Of a stretch of DNA of 64,000 nucleotides, positions 42,501 to 52,715 are shown piece after piece. Origin of the DNA: Motacilla alba alba (lineage: Eukaryota > Chordata > Aves > Passeriformes > Motacillidae); the NCBI RefSeq assembly GCF_015832195.1, contig NC_052045.1, positions 434,001-498,000 of the forward strand, read 5' to 3'. The notes under the pieces were generated by a model. It was not told the origin of the DNA. It did not search any database and saw nothing but the letters and a program-made list of their open reading frames with translations. How positions within the stretch are numbered: position 1 is the first letter of the stretch; each line of letters opens with the position of its first letter. Position numbers and translations under genes: made by a program.

Positions 42501-45183
42501 CAAGTGGAGTCCCAGCCTTTGTGAGCCAGCACAGAGCTCATAATAAATGATAATTTAAAGAATATGAGCAGTGGCAATCAAAGAAAGCAAATACGGTATT
42601 AAAGAAGGCAAAAATGTGTGGTATTGGAAAACTTTCAGCTCACGAGCTGAGAATTGTGTGGTGGGACTCATGGAAGGGGATCTGTGCGTGCAGCAAGGGA
42701 CAGACAGAGGGCAGCTGCTCAAGGATTGCCCAAAGGCTAAAGAGGCAGGAAACATTCTCTTTTAAAAACTTTGGCTGCTAAAATGGGAGGGAACTCTTTC
42801 TATTGCAAAAGCCTTTCTGCTTTTTCCTCCAAGTAGGGGGAAAAATATAGGGAGGAGAAAGGGTGTTTATTGCAGAGCTGTTTTGAGGAAAAAGCTGTTT
42901 TTATAAAGAATTAACAGGAAACAGAGCAGAAGTGAGCTGCAAACCCATGAGGTGCCTCTCCCCTGGATTCTTCAGGGTTTCCCACCTCTACAATTATTTT
43001 TGATCCTTCATAACCAGGCAGCTGTTGGTTTTATCAAGGCAGTATTAGAATGCATCCTTTAGTCAAAATTCACTGATTCCTGTGTTCTCAGGGTTGTGCC
43101 AGAGCAGTCCTGGGGCAGCTTTCCATCAGCATGGGGATGTGCTGAGCCGTGGAAGGCACTGCCCTGCTGTCCCACGAGCAGCGAGGGGACGTGCCCCACA
43201 CCCGGGGCAGTGCCTGCCTGTCCTTGGGAATAATTTTATTTATCTGGGCTCTCACCTGCTGCTCCACCTGAGAGTGCAGCAGCTCCTCCTCCCCTGGGGC
43301 TGCTGCTCAGGCCCCTTCCCCGCGGGCAGGGCTGTGTCAGGAAAGCCCAGCATTTCTGAACACCTGGGACCAGACAGGGAAGGGTTCCGTGCTTTTCAAA
43401 ATCTGTTTTGTTTTCGACCCAGGGCAGACCTTTCAGCTCAGTGCTGAGCTCTCTGGTCTGTCCCGGCCAAGCCGTGAAGAATGCCACAGAGCATCAGAGC
43501 AGGGCTGCAGATCTGCTCCGTCGCTCTTGCATGAGGCTGGAGCGCTCTGTGCTTGTTCTGGCAAGCTCCTTTCCCACCCAGGGAGAGCTGCTTGGGGCGC
43601 TGTGGGGGCAGATCACCAAATGTCATTTTTCCTGGAAAGTAGAGCAGAGCATCCCCCACATCTCCCGTCTGACTCTCGAGGGGGAGCAGCTCCCCTCGGG
43701 TAAATTCCAGGGTGTATCTCATGGTGCTCCAGCGGTCCCAGGCAGCATCCAGCCCTGGGGGGACAGGGAAAGGAGGAGACTGGGCAGGGGTGACTCCAGC
43801 AGAGACAGGGGATTGATGTGGGTGTCACAGAGCACAGACAGCAGCTCTGTAAGGAGAGTGCTCCTTCAGCTCCAGCCTGCATCAGGAGAAGCCCCTCTCC
43901 TGCCCTGCGAGTCCTGCAGAGCCTCATCAGGCAAGACACAGATGTCAGGAATGTCCCCTGCTGCCATGCAGGCCCAGCAGTGACTCAGCAATGCAACAGA
44001 GAGCGGCTCAGCAAGGACAGATTGTTCTCTGAGTACGCTACTTTTTTCTTTTTTTTCTTTAATATCTTCTAATTATGTTCTCTTTGGTATTGATCCTGCG
44101 CTCTTTTAGAAGCCAGGTTCATCCTTTGCTCTTAAGAAGCAGAACAGAAAACATTTGGAGCCTGAGCTGCTCTGAGGTCCCCCAGCCACGTCTGCTGGGC
44201 TCGTTTGCAGCTGACAGTTGGTTTGGGACTCTGGATTGCATTTCTTGGGGATGTGATTTTACAGTGTGTCAGAATCTCATGTCTATCTCTTTTCCCTGCA
44301 AACCACTTGTGGACAGTTGGCCAAACGAAAGGCTTATGTTTAAAAAAAATATATTTTTTTTTTAAGTTGTGAGATTCTGTTGCCAATTTTCCTGTCATTC
44401 TCCTGTCCTATTTACTGCTTGGACTTGAAAAGCATAACGATTTTTGAAGGCTTTGTTTTTAAACTCTGCTCTTGCTTTTCCTTTGTGGCTGCTTTGACAG
44501 ACTCCTCTGATGTATATTTCAGTACAGGTTGATGTGAAGCTAATGAGAAGGCAGATGTTTATTTACAGAAATATGGGTTCCATTTGTAAAATTATTTCTG
44601 GGTGAGGAGAACATTGCTTTCCAATTACCTTACATTCTAGGAGGGCTTTTTTATAAATTTCTTTACAGCTTGGTTTTTAAACTGTATATTGCTACAGGCT
44701 TATAAAACTGCCAGTAAACCCAAACCCCACAGCTTTAGCAATCATTCTGAAACACAAAAACATTCAAAAGTTATTTTAAGTCAAGAAACGGATTTACACA
44801 TCATAAAAAAGTGTATAAAATCACCACCGATTTACAGCTCTGACTAATAGGTACTAAATGGAAAAAGATTAGGTTCATAAATTCTCAGGCTCTTCTTTGA
44901 GTGATCTGGTGCCTGATTTTCATGAAGTAAAACTTTGTGTAAAACTGAGAACAACAGAGCTTCTATCTTGTCTGCCATACAAGCCCCAATCCTTGTTGTG
45001 TATGTCCTGGTTAGACTTTTATCACTTCATCTTTTTGTTACTAGCCTTGGCACTATGAAATCATGGTACAAACAGAAGCAGAGCTCCTCTGGGGTGTGTG
45101 GCCACAAAGCAAGGCTCTGTGGAAAAGCCTGCCCCACCCGGATCAAGCCCAGGAGTCAGGTGTGTGTAACTGAGGGCCCAGCA
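36504..45183. other. 8.7 kb of single-copy sequence, no gene supported
   Basis: AT-rich at 36.7-36.95, 38.05-38.6, 38.9-39.4, 40.55-41.1, 42.35-43.1 and 44.0-45.0 kb, with GC-richer sequence between. The AT-rich parts contain ATTA/TAAT words and few repeats. A 44342-44364 A-rich then T-rich run is the only simple repeat of note. Open frames at 39.4-39.6 and 43.4-44.0 kb were considered and rejected. No mobile elements were recognised. Confidence 0.5.
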
Positions 45184-45482
45184 CTGAGCTGTGAGGCGCT
45201 GAGCCAGCTGTGAGCCAGCTGTGAGCCAGCTGTGAGGCGCTGAGCCAGCTGTGAGCTGCTGAGCCAGCTGTGAGCCAGCTGTGAGGTGCTGAGCCAGCTG
45301 TGAGCCAGCTGTGAGCCAGCTGTGAGCCAGCTGTGAGGCGCTGAGCCAGCTGTGAGCGAGCTGTGAGATGCTGAGCCAGCTGTGAGGTGCTGAGCCAGCT
45401 GTGAGCCAGCTGTGAGGTGCTGAGCCAGCTGTGGGATACTGAGCCAGCTGTGAGAGGCTGAGCCAGCTGTGAGGTGCTGACC
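45184..45482. repeat. Minisatellite of GAGCCAGCTGT units
   Basis: An 11-bp word GAGCCAGCTGT, alone or combined with GAGGCGCT/GAGGTGCT spacers, is repeated across about 300 bases, giving 17 copies of the palindrome CAGCTG. The palindrome is both an E-box of the MyoD/E-protein type and a PvuII site, and it contains AGCT. Minus-strand open frames (LTAGSQLAHSW-type repeats) are incidental. Confidence 0.93.
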
Positions 45483-45796
45483 GAGCTGGTCTCCTGGGAT
45501 GGGGTGAGATGCTCCCCAGAGGCTGGAGGTGTGGGCTGCTCTTCCTGCAGCTTGTGTGGACTCCAAACCAACTCTGACACTAACCAGGCTAGCAAACACT
45601 TCAGGAGGTGGCATTTCCCAAAAAATGGGCTGAATGCCAGGTGGCAGGTGGCTACATTAGCTTGGAGTGAGATGTGCATTCCCCAGGTGCTCCACAGTGC
45701 AGCCAGCAGGACAAGCTCTCCTGTCCCTGCGCTGCCCTGCCCTGCGGCCAGCTGGGGTGTCACTCCTGATGTGACCCAGGATAAGTATCTCTGCGT

Positions 45797-46155
45797 CTGT
45801 CTGTCTGTCTGTCTGGCACTCTGGTGTTCAGGAGCTCAGCAGGACCTGCCCTGCTCCTCTCAGGAGATGTCTGTCTGTCTGTCTGTCTGGCACTCTGGTG
45901 TTCAGGAGCTCAGCAGGACCTGCCCTGCTCCTCTCAGGAGATGTCTGTCTGTCTGTCTGTCTGGCACTCTGGTGTTCAGGAGCTCAGCAGGACCTGCCCT
46001 GCTCCTCTCAGGGGATGTCTGTCTGTCTGTCTGTCTGTCTGTCTGGCACTCTGGTGTTCAGGAGCTCAGCAGGACCTGCCCTGCTCCTCTCAGGGGATGT
46101 CTGTCTGTCTGTCTGTCTGTCTGTCGCTCTGGTGTTCAGGAGCTCAGCAGGACCC
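45797..46155. repeat. Minisatellite of 74-82 bp units, each with an embedded CTGT microsatellite
   Basis: Five units, each with a variable CTGT run followed by GGCACTCTGGTGTTCAGG, the constant AGCTCAGCAGGACCTGCC, and CTCTCAGG(A/G)GATG. The GGCACT anchors lie at 45815, 45889, 45963 and 46045; in the fifth unit it is altered to CGCT near 46124. Unit lengths are 74, 74 and 82 bp, so the differences are whole CTGT steps. A microsatellite is thus nested in a minisatellite. The last unit lacks the CCTGCC part. Confidence 0.96.
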
Positions 46156-46253
46156 GTGAGGGTGCTGCCAGTCTGACAGCAGCCTGGAGTTACTGGGTGC
46201 CGTGCAGGGCTGGGGACAGCCTGGAGCCCAGGGGCTGCTGGATTCGTGGGGTT

Positions 46254-46305
46254 CTCATTCATGGGGTATCTCATCCATGGGGTATCTCATTCGTGGGGTA
46301 TCTCA
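46254..46305. repeat. 16-bp repeat, 3 copies
   Basis: CTCATTCATGGGGTAT, then CTCATCCATGGGGTAT, then CTCATTCGTGGGGTAT. A short array with one substitution per unit. Confidence 0.93.
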
Positions 46306-46658
46306 GCTGCAAGATGAAATCCTGTGACTAAGGCAAGCACAGCCTTCACACCAGGCTTCACACAAAGCCTGCGAGTTGTCCTGCTGAAACAAGGGGAGGC
46401 ATTCATGTGCTTACACAAAAATGTCTGTACTCTTGAAGGCCTAGATACCAATCCAGTGAGAGAATTCATTTATAGTCCCATTGTGGAGTGCTAGCTTATG
46501 TAATTACCCGTGCTCAGGGTATCTTTACCCACCTAAGTCAGTGTGCTTTGAGATGGCAGTGCAGTATGTGCTTGTATTTAAACCATCACAGCCCCTTTTC
46601 CTGTTTGTGTAAAGGGAGCTTTGAGACAGACAGGGTGTGGTATTAACACTATCTTCGG

Positions 46659-46684
46659 TTTATTTATGTATTTATTTATTTATT
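46659..46684. repeat. TTTA microsatellite
   Basis: Six TTTA-type units with one G interruption (TTTATGTATTTA). A short, imperfect tetranucleotide repeat. Confidence 0.9.
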
Positions 46685-46844
46685 CTCTTGGGATGCTTGC
46701 CATATTTGTGTTATTTCTAAGTGAGTCCAGGTTTTGGCCCATCGCCCTGAGCGGCTGGATGAGGCAGGTCCCTGTGAAGCCAGCTGTGTGTTTTGGGAGA
46801 TGCTGCACTGGGTCTGTCCCTCACAGCCTCTTCCACATTTTCAG

Positions 46845-46905
46845 CTCAGCAATGCTGTTGCTTTAGGCTGTCATAATTTGATTAAGCCTGGATTTCTCTG
46901 GAAAG
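46845..46905 (+). CDS. Weak candidate 61-bp exon
   Basis: The acceptor CTCTTCCACATTTTCAG is strong, and AAAG|GTGAGTC is a near-perfect donor. The phase-0 frame between is open: LSNAVALGCHNLIKPGFLWK. The short length means chance openness is likely. It lies on the strand opposite to the better candidate 300 bases downstream, so at most one is likely to be real in this spot. Confidence 0.2.
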
Positions 46906-47229
46906 GTGAGTCACCTGTAATCAGCACATTAAATGAAGACCTATGCGATTTCCTACTGCAAAATAATCTCAAATTCAATAAAGGTTTAATTCCACATTTA
47001 CAAGCCCTGATGCTTTCAGCTCTCTAATCACTGTTTCCTGTCAAGCACGAAAGTCTTTTCATTTCCTGGAGCATGAGCACAAGCAACTGTGTGAGAGCTG
47101 CAGGCTGAGGGCTGAGCTGCTCCGTGCCGGACACTGCACGTTCAGAGACCATCTCACTCCAGCAGGAAACCTAGGATTGTCATCTTTCCAAGACATTTTA
47201 TGGAATAACACTGCTAGCAAGCATCTTAC

Positions 47230-47355
47230 CTGTCTGTTGATGTCCAGAGAGATTTGACCAGGCAGTAGGTGAAGTAAGTCAGCATCCACCAAGTTTCCAA
47301 ACTCTGCTGGTCTGTGTTTGGTGGTGTCCAGGTGGATTTGAAGGGAACTTAGCTT
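47230..47355 (-). CDS. Candidate 126-bp internal exon, product unknown (best in window)
   Basis: On the minus strand, the acceptor CTAGAATTATTCCAG is followed by exactly 42 open codons and then AGACAG|GTAAGA, a strong donor; both ends are in phase 0. The peptide begins KLSSLQIHLDTTKHRPAE, continues FGNLVDADLLHLLPGQIS and ends LDINRQ. It has balanced composition, moderate GC and no low-complexity repeat, and reads like real globular protein. I could not assign a family. In its frame a stop (TAA) lies four codons upstream of the acceptor junction, in the presumed intron, consistent with an exon boundary there. I see no partner exon in the window that I would defend, so flanking introns would be long. 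Decoy status cannot be excluded without alignment. Confidence 0.42.
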
Positions 47356-48454
47356 CTGGAATAATTCTAGCCCTTAGGGAGCTTTGGGGAATGTGCTGCC
47401 GTATCAAATCACATGGCTCCCTTGTCACTGAGAGGTTTGTCCCCAGGAGAAGCCTCGTTGTGTAGTCAGGGACACTGGGGCAAGAAGAGCTGCTGGCCAG
47501 CTCACCCTTTTTGTCTCATGTCTCCAGAGCCAGTGAGCCAGGGAAACAAAGGGGAGCTGCTGAGCTTTGTGGGGCTTTTCTCTATGGGCAGAACGTGGCT
47601 GTTGGCCAGTGTGCTCTCCTGAATGACTCCACAAAAAGTACAAAGACCAGCAAGGTCATTTCACAAGCAGATTCCCTCGAGAGTGGCTTTGTGATACACC
47701 TCTGTAGTGACAGAACATCAGCCAGACAGTGAGTTAGCTTCTTGGAGAGAAAGGTGTGGTGTGTGCTCTTCTGTGTCAGTCTGAAGCACGCTAACAGTGG
47801 TTCTGAGGTGAGGAAAAAGGCCAGACAGTGACCCAAGGGCTCTGGCTGTGCAGAGCCTCAGGTCTGGTTTACACCTGCCAGAGGCAGGGCTCAGGCACGG
47901 GAAGCTGTGCTGCGAAGGGAAGAGATGCCCCGTGGGAGGTGTTCTCTCCCTTTGTTGTGCAGCTCAACACTGTCATGTTTGAGGAGCTTTTTGTGGGGAG
48001 GGAGGCTAAGAAAGAGACTGGACTGTCAGCTAAAGGATCGATGCTGCTCGTATGTACTTACCAACATGCAGCACTATTGCCTCCAGAAATATTCCTAGAG
48101 CTCGAAAGTCCAGCACTTAAAGGATTTGTGGAACAATGGTTTCCTATAAAGACTGAGAGGCAACTTTTATATCAAGCATGCTTGAGATTTTTTTCCACTT
48201 GGCACATGCAGAGTCCATTAGACTCAAAGTGATCCAAGGATAATGATAGGAGCACAAGAAAAGAAAGGAAATTGAGGGAAGTGCTTTTAACTCCAGCGAT
48301 CTGAAGTGTCAAAGATAAATAATACATAGATTGGCATTGCTTTCTAAAGGTGCTGCTGAGCCTGATGGAGATTTTAATGCTGAGAAATCACGTGTGCCCC
48401 ACGGAGGCTTTGGAGCCAGGTCGGGGTGCCAGGGAGAGCTGAGCTGAAGGGGAG

Positions 48455-48683
48455 CTCCTCTCCTCTCCTCTCCTCTCCTCTCCTCTCCTCTCCTCTCCTC
48501 TCCTCTCCTCTCCTCTCCTCTCCTCTCCTCTCCTCTCCTCTCCTCTCCTCCTCTCCTCTCCTCTCCTCTCCTCTCCTCTCCTCTCCTCTCCTCTCCTCTC
48601 CTCTCCTCTCCTCTCCTCTCCTCTCCTCTCCTCTCCTCTCCTCTCCTCTCCTCTCCTCTCCTCTCCTCTCCTCTCCTCTCCTC
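48455..48683. repeat. TCCTC pentanucleotide tract, about 46 copies
   Basis: A 229-base all-pyrimidine plus strand (all-purine GAGGA on the minus strand) of CTCCT pentamers, with a single trinucleotide-shift interruption near 48548. Long mirror-symmetric polypurine/polypyrimidine tracts can form triplex H-DNA and stall polymerases. The frames through it encode GEERR-type peptides and account for the 399-codon minus-strand open frame 48309-49508, which is not a gene. Confidence 0.97.
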
Positions 48684-51600
48684 AGCACTGGGGGAGGCTG
48701 GGCTGCTCCTCTGGTGACAGCAGGCTGCTTCAGCCCCCTCTTTAGTCAGGTGCTGTGCTAGTCCTGTTTTAATCTTCTCCTGGTGAGCATTTACAGAGTC
48801 TGCTCGTGCAGGGGAGGGTTCCCTTCGTGGGGCTGAGCTCTCTGTGCTGGGCAAGCGAAGCAGCTTGAGAGGGAAGGCAGGGTTTCCTCTGAAGGCTCTC
48901 ACCAGATGGAATAACCTGATCCTGTGTGACTTTTCCAGGCTGGTTGGTGGCAGGAGCTGACGTGGGGTGGATGGCTGAACCTGAAGCGGCCAGTGGCACC
49001 TGTGGGGCCCAGGTGGTGTGGGATGGCACCAGGGAGCACGCAGGAGAGAAGGAGGCGAGAGAGGGTAAAGGGGTGAAAGGCCCTTGGAGACAATCAGAGG
49101 ATGGGGAGCACCGGAGGGAGTGGGACAGTGAGGAGGAGGAGCCCGGGGCGGGCTGTGCTCCCGGGGCCAGCAGAGCTCCGTGCTGGTCGCAGGGCTGTCT
49201 CCTGTCCCCTGGACCTGCTTTCCCCGGCGGATCCCATTGCCAGGGGAGAGCCCTCCTCCCGTGCCCTGCGTGCCCAGGCAGCGGCTCAGCAGCTGGGCAG
49301 GGGCCAAGGGGGCTTTGGGGGAGCCCCTTGCTCTGAACTTGCTCCAGCAAGGTTTGATGGACTGCAGAGCCCTGCTGCCGACAGCCTCATCCATATTCAT
49401 AACCATGATCGCTTCGCACTCACCAAAGACTGGATTGCCTGGCTTCACAACCTTTAATAGACACAGTGTGTGGCTCTGTGTGGTTCTAACAAGGCAGATA
49501 ACACACATCCTACAAGCTGGTGGCAGTCTTATATTGATTTTGAGTGATTCTGGTTTCTGTCTTTTGACCAGCTATCACTTTCTGTTGTGATAATTAAAGT
49601 GCATTTTCACAGCGTGGCAGGAAGCCCTGATTTTCTGTGTGCAATACACTGAGTTCCCACATCACAAGGGGAACTATTGGGAAATCCATAATTGCAGGGC
49701 TTTGGCAACCTTTAAATATTTCCATGGTTACTGAGGGGAAGGAGTTTCCCATTGGTTGGTGCAGTAATTATTCCAGTGACAAGGATGAACATGATTTTTG
49801 AAGTTGTTTGTTAGAGTGTTATTTGGATTTAACTTAATTTTGTAGCTCTTAGAGTACAATTTCCATACGAGCTGTTTGTTGTTTTCCATTAATGAGAAGC
49901 ATTAAAACTTTGGCTAATTGTGCCAGTGGAATGATGTGGAAAGCTTTACCTCTGGTGCTTTTGCATCACTTTCCAGTGAATGAGGAAAGCCATATTCTTG
50001 GGACCTTTTGCCTTCACTGTGGTTTGTGGCCGGATTTCTTGTCAATATTAAAAATTGTGTTTTTACTGATAAAAAATCCCCAGAAAGGAAAAATCAAAGT
50101 TGTAGCAAAAACTGATGAATTTATGCTGTGGGAGCTTTCAGGTGGAAATGAAGGTGCTGAGAGCCTGCGTGGGCCAGCTCTGCTCCGCTGGTGCCTGGCT
50201 GGTTTTGGGGTGTCTCCACGATGCTCCTCATGGCCAAGAGGGGACAAAACGTGCCTGTGGGCAGGCTGGAGGGGCAGCTGCCAGGGGAGAGGGAACGCCA
50301 GGGGCTGTGTGTGAGGGGGGCTGAGGCTTCCTTTCCAGAACTCTCCCGTGAACAAAGGAGGACAGCATTAACTGGATAAGTGGCTCATGAAATCCTGCTC
50401 GGTCCTGCAGCAGCAAGGACATGACAGCAATTCTGGAGAGAGCCCCAGCCTGATGCTCTGAGGCTGCTTGTGCAAGGGAAGTGAACTGATGCCAGGGACA
50501 GGAGCCTGCTTCCCCGTGTGCCTGTTTCTGACTGCTCTTATTTCTTCCAGGCGTGTCTGTGCAGACAGCGTGGGTGTCCCTGGGCCAGGTGGCTCTGGTG
50601 CATTTCCCACTCGGGCCTGACAGTCGCTGCAGTTAAAGATTTACAGCTCACTACTTGTGCCAACTTTTTGGCCCATTATGAGTCCAACCCAGCTTGATGA
50701 GCAAACCTCCAAATTTGTATTATACAATGAGTCTCAGCATGTTTGTTTTCTCTAGGGAAGTAAAGACAAGTATTAATGTCAGACTGGATTTGAGCTGAAA
50801 GCATCGCACAGGAGTTGTTTTATGGGGCAGTACTCTGGGTTGTTCGGGTTTTTTTCCTTTTTTTTGTTCCTGCCCCCTCCTGCTGACTACCCACAGCCCA
50901 AATTAGGACAGCTAGAAATTTTCTGGTTGAAAAAGCTGAAATACCACTGCCTTTCCTACGTCTGTGTGCTAATGCCAAGGGCACATGGATGGAAGCAAGG
51001 CTTGAGGCACAGACCTGGGGCAGTTCACACTGTGGCAGCTGCAGACAAAGAGGCAGACTGTGTGTGGAAAGCGTGTCAGGTTTAGGCAGGATGCAGCCCA
51101 GGGGGCACAGTTAGTTCATTTTTGGGGGCTGTGTGTGCAGATTGATTTATCTTTAATTGGGGCAGCTCGTGCTGCTGAGGGTTAATGCATTTACAGGTTC
51201 CTGGCCCACTCAGGAGCCATGAACCTGCTTTTCCCCCTGCTTTTCCTAGACCTAGAAGTGTCGTTCAGGTCTGGATGTTGCAGCAATGCCCTGAGGAGAG
51301 GGTTTTCTGTAAACAGCAGTATGTTTTTCTTTTATTTTTATCATATTCCATGTACCATCAAGGTTGAGAAATCAGTATTGCTAGCAGGGAGAGCTGAGAC
51401 AGCACTGTGGCTGCCTGCCTGTCAGAGCAGCTCCTGGGGGAGTGGGTGTTTTTCTCTAGCCTGGCTCAGGCACGGCACTTCAAGATTTGTGCCAGGCCAG
51501 CTTGAACAGGCTGCTGTGCATAGGATTGGAATACCAATAAAGGCTGAAGCCGACTCAGTGATTCCAGGGCATTGTAGTGAGAAAACATTGCATTTTCTGA

Positions 51601-52115
51601 AGCTGAACCGCAGCTGTTCGGTTCAGAAAAGCTCTTGAAAGCAGGGTTACAGTATTATTCTGTGTTACTAGGTGACCGCTTTGCTGTCACAAGCTGGACT
51701 TTGCCTGCAGCACTGGCACACGTTCTGGGCACTGACTTAATCCCAGGAAGAGAACGAATCCATTTCAGGAAGCAAAGTGTACTTCCATTGTGTGCTCCAA
51801 GTGGTCATTGCTTTGCTCCGTGTGGGGATCTGAGCCTGCCTCTGTAATTTCAGTGACTAAGGTGGCTTTACACTGCCACTGTTGTCGGCAGCTCAGTTCT
51901 CATCAGACCCTTTGCGGGGCGGGAAATGTGGCGTGCACATTGCCATGCTGGGTGCAAACTTCCCCCTTCACGTGCAGCTGAACGTGGAAGAGCTCAGTCC
52001 TGCTCTCCCAGGCTGTCTCTGTAGCACCTCAGAGCAGCAGAAGATCAAGGACACGCAGGGCTGGACCAGTGTCGGAACCCAGAATGTCCCTCAGACCCAG
52101 GTCAGGAGCATCTGA
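48684..52115. other. Single-copy sequence, no gene seen
   Basis: GC-rich at 48.7-49.4 and 50.1-50.6 kb; AT-rich at 49.45-50.1 and 50.65-50.95 kb. No tandem repeats, mobile-element ends or splice-supported open frames were recognised. Confidence 0.5.
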
Positions 52116-52490
52116 GACCCTGGCATGCAGCCAGGAACCCCTGTGGCTTTGGATCTGACCCGTGGAACAATTTACCAGCCTTGCAGGAAGAACAAGAAGT
52201 CACAAGTTTAGGTATTGTAGTAGAAGTGGTCACAAAGTGAAGGGAAGAGTTTTTGAGTGCTGTACAGGGGGTTTTGGGCCTCGTACATCTGGGTCCAAGT
52301 TTTGTACCTGGGGGTCAGGGGTTCTAAGATGGAGGGATTTGGGTGTGCCCTGTCCTCCTTCTTTCTCCTTCCCAGCCTCCATGTCTTTGGTGATGTTGGC
52401 ACTCACAGATTGGTTTAGAGCAGAAAGTCACCATTCAATATAGACAGGAGGCATTGGGGGAAAATATAAACATGGAACACGGAATGTGTG

Positions 52491-52499
52491 ATATAAAAG
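52491..52499 (+). promoter_or_regulatory. TATA box of the solo LTR
   Basis: ATATAAAAG lies about 370 bases into the LTR, before a GC-rich CCCCAGCCCCTGGG stretch where transcription would begin about 25-30 bases later. Solo LTRs can act as alternative promoters; whether this one does cannot be seen. Confidence 0.6.
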
Positions 52500-52591
52500 A
52501 TGGCCCCAGCCCCTGGGAGGGCAGTGTGCCTCTGTCTGACCTGCTGAACGGGCCACAGCAGCTCAGGAGAAGAATCTTTTAGATAACCAAC

Positions 52592-52597
52592 AATAAA
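52592..52597 (+). terminator. Polyadenylation signal of the solo LTR
   Basis: AATAAA, 100 bases after the TATA box and about 113 bases before the LTR end, is in the position expected for the R region poly-A signal. The following U5 has T-rich runs (GAGTCTTTCTTTG) suited to 3'-end processing. Confidence 0.6.
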
Positions 52598-52715
52598 CTA
52601 CCTTGAGAACAGACAACTGAAGACTGCTGAGTCTTTCTTTGAAGGCACGGGTTGGAGGAGAGACTTTTCCATCTTTCAGGGTCACCCCAACCAGGGGGTG
52701 AGACCTGACAGACCC

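Larger units (their letters stand above)
46306..48454. other. Single-copy sequence with the best exon candidate
   Basis: Largely AT-moderate unique sequence. It contains a TTTA simple repeat, a weak plus-strand exon candidate (46845-46905) and the better minus-strand candidate (47230-47355). An open frame at 47828-48232 has no splice context and no recognisable product. Confidence 0.5.
52116..52715 (+). mobile_element. Solo LTR of an endogenous retrovirus with 5-bp target duplication
   Basis: The LTR runs from TGGCATGC at 52121 to CCTGACA ending at 52710 (590 bp). It has TG...CA termini and a matching GACCC on each side (52116-52120 and 52711-52715) as target-site duplication. Inside, TATAAAAG at 52492 and AATAAA at 52592 are about 100 bases apart in the plus orientation, which fits U3, a short R and U5. 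No second LTR or gag/pol/env sequence is present in the window, so internal recombination has probably left a solo LTR. A 5-bp duplication is usual for class III (ERVL-like) elements, but the class is not certain. The intact TSD and termini suggest moderate age. Confidence 0.82.

Noticed and set aside
43408..43983. 191-codon plus-strand frame and opposing 94-codon minus frame near 43.4-44.0 kb
   Set aside because: Both strands are open in GC-rich sequence and no splice pair fits cleanly. Not distinguishable from background.
47828..48232. 134-codon plus-strand open frame
   Set aside because: No recognisable domain, no initiation or splice context, and only moderately long for its composition.
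48309..49508. 399-codon minus-strand open frame with a GEERR repeat
   Set aside because: Created by the TCCTC pentanucleotide tract plus GC-rich flank. Both sides look like random translation.
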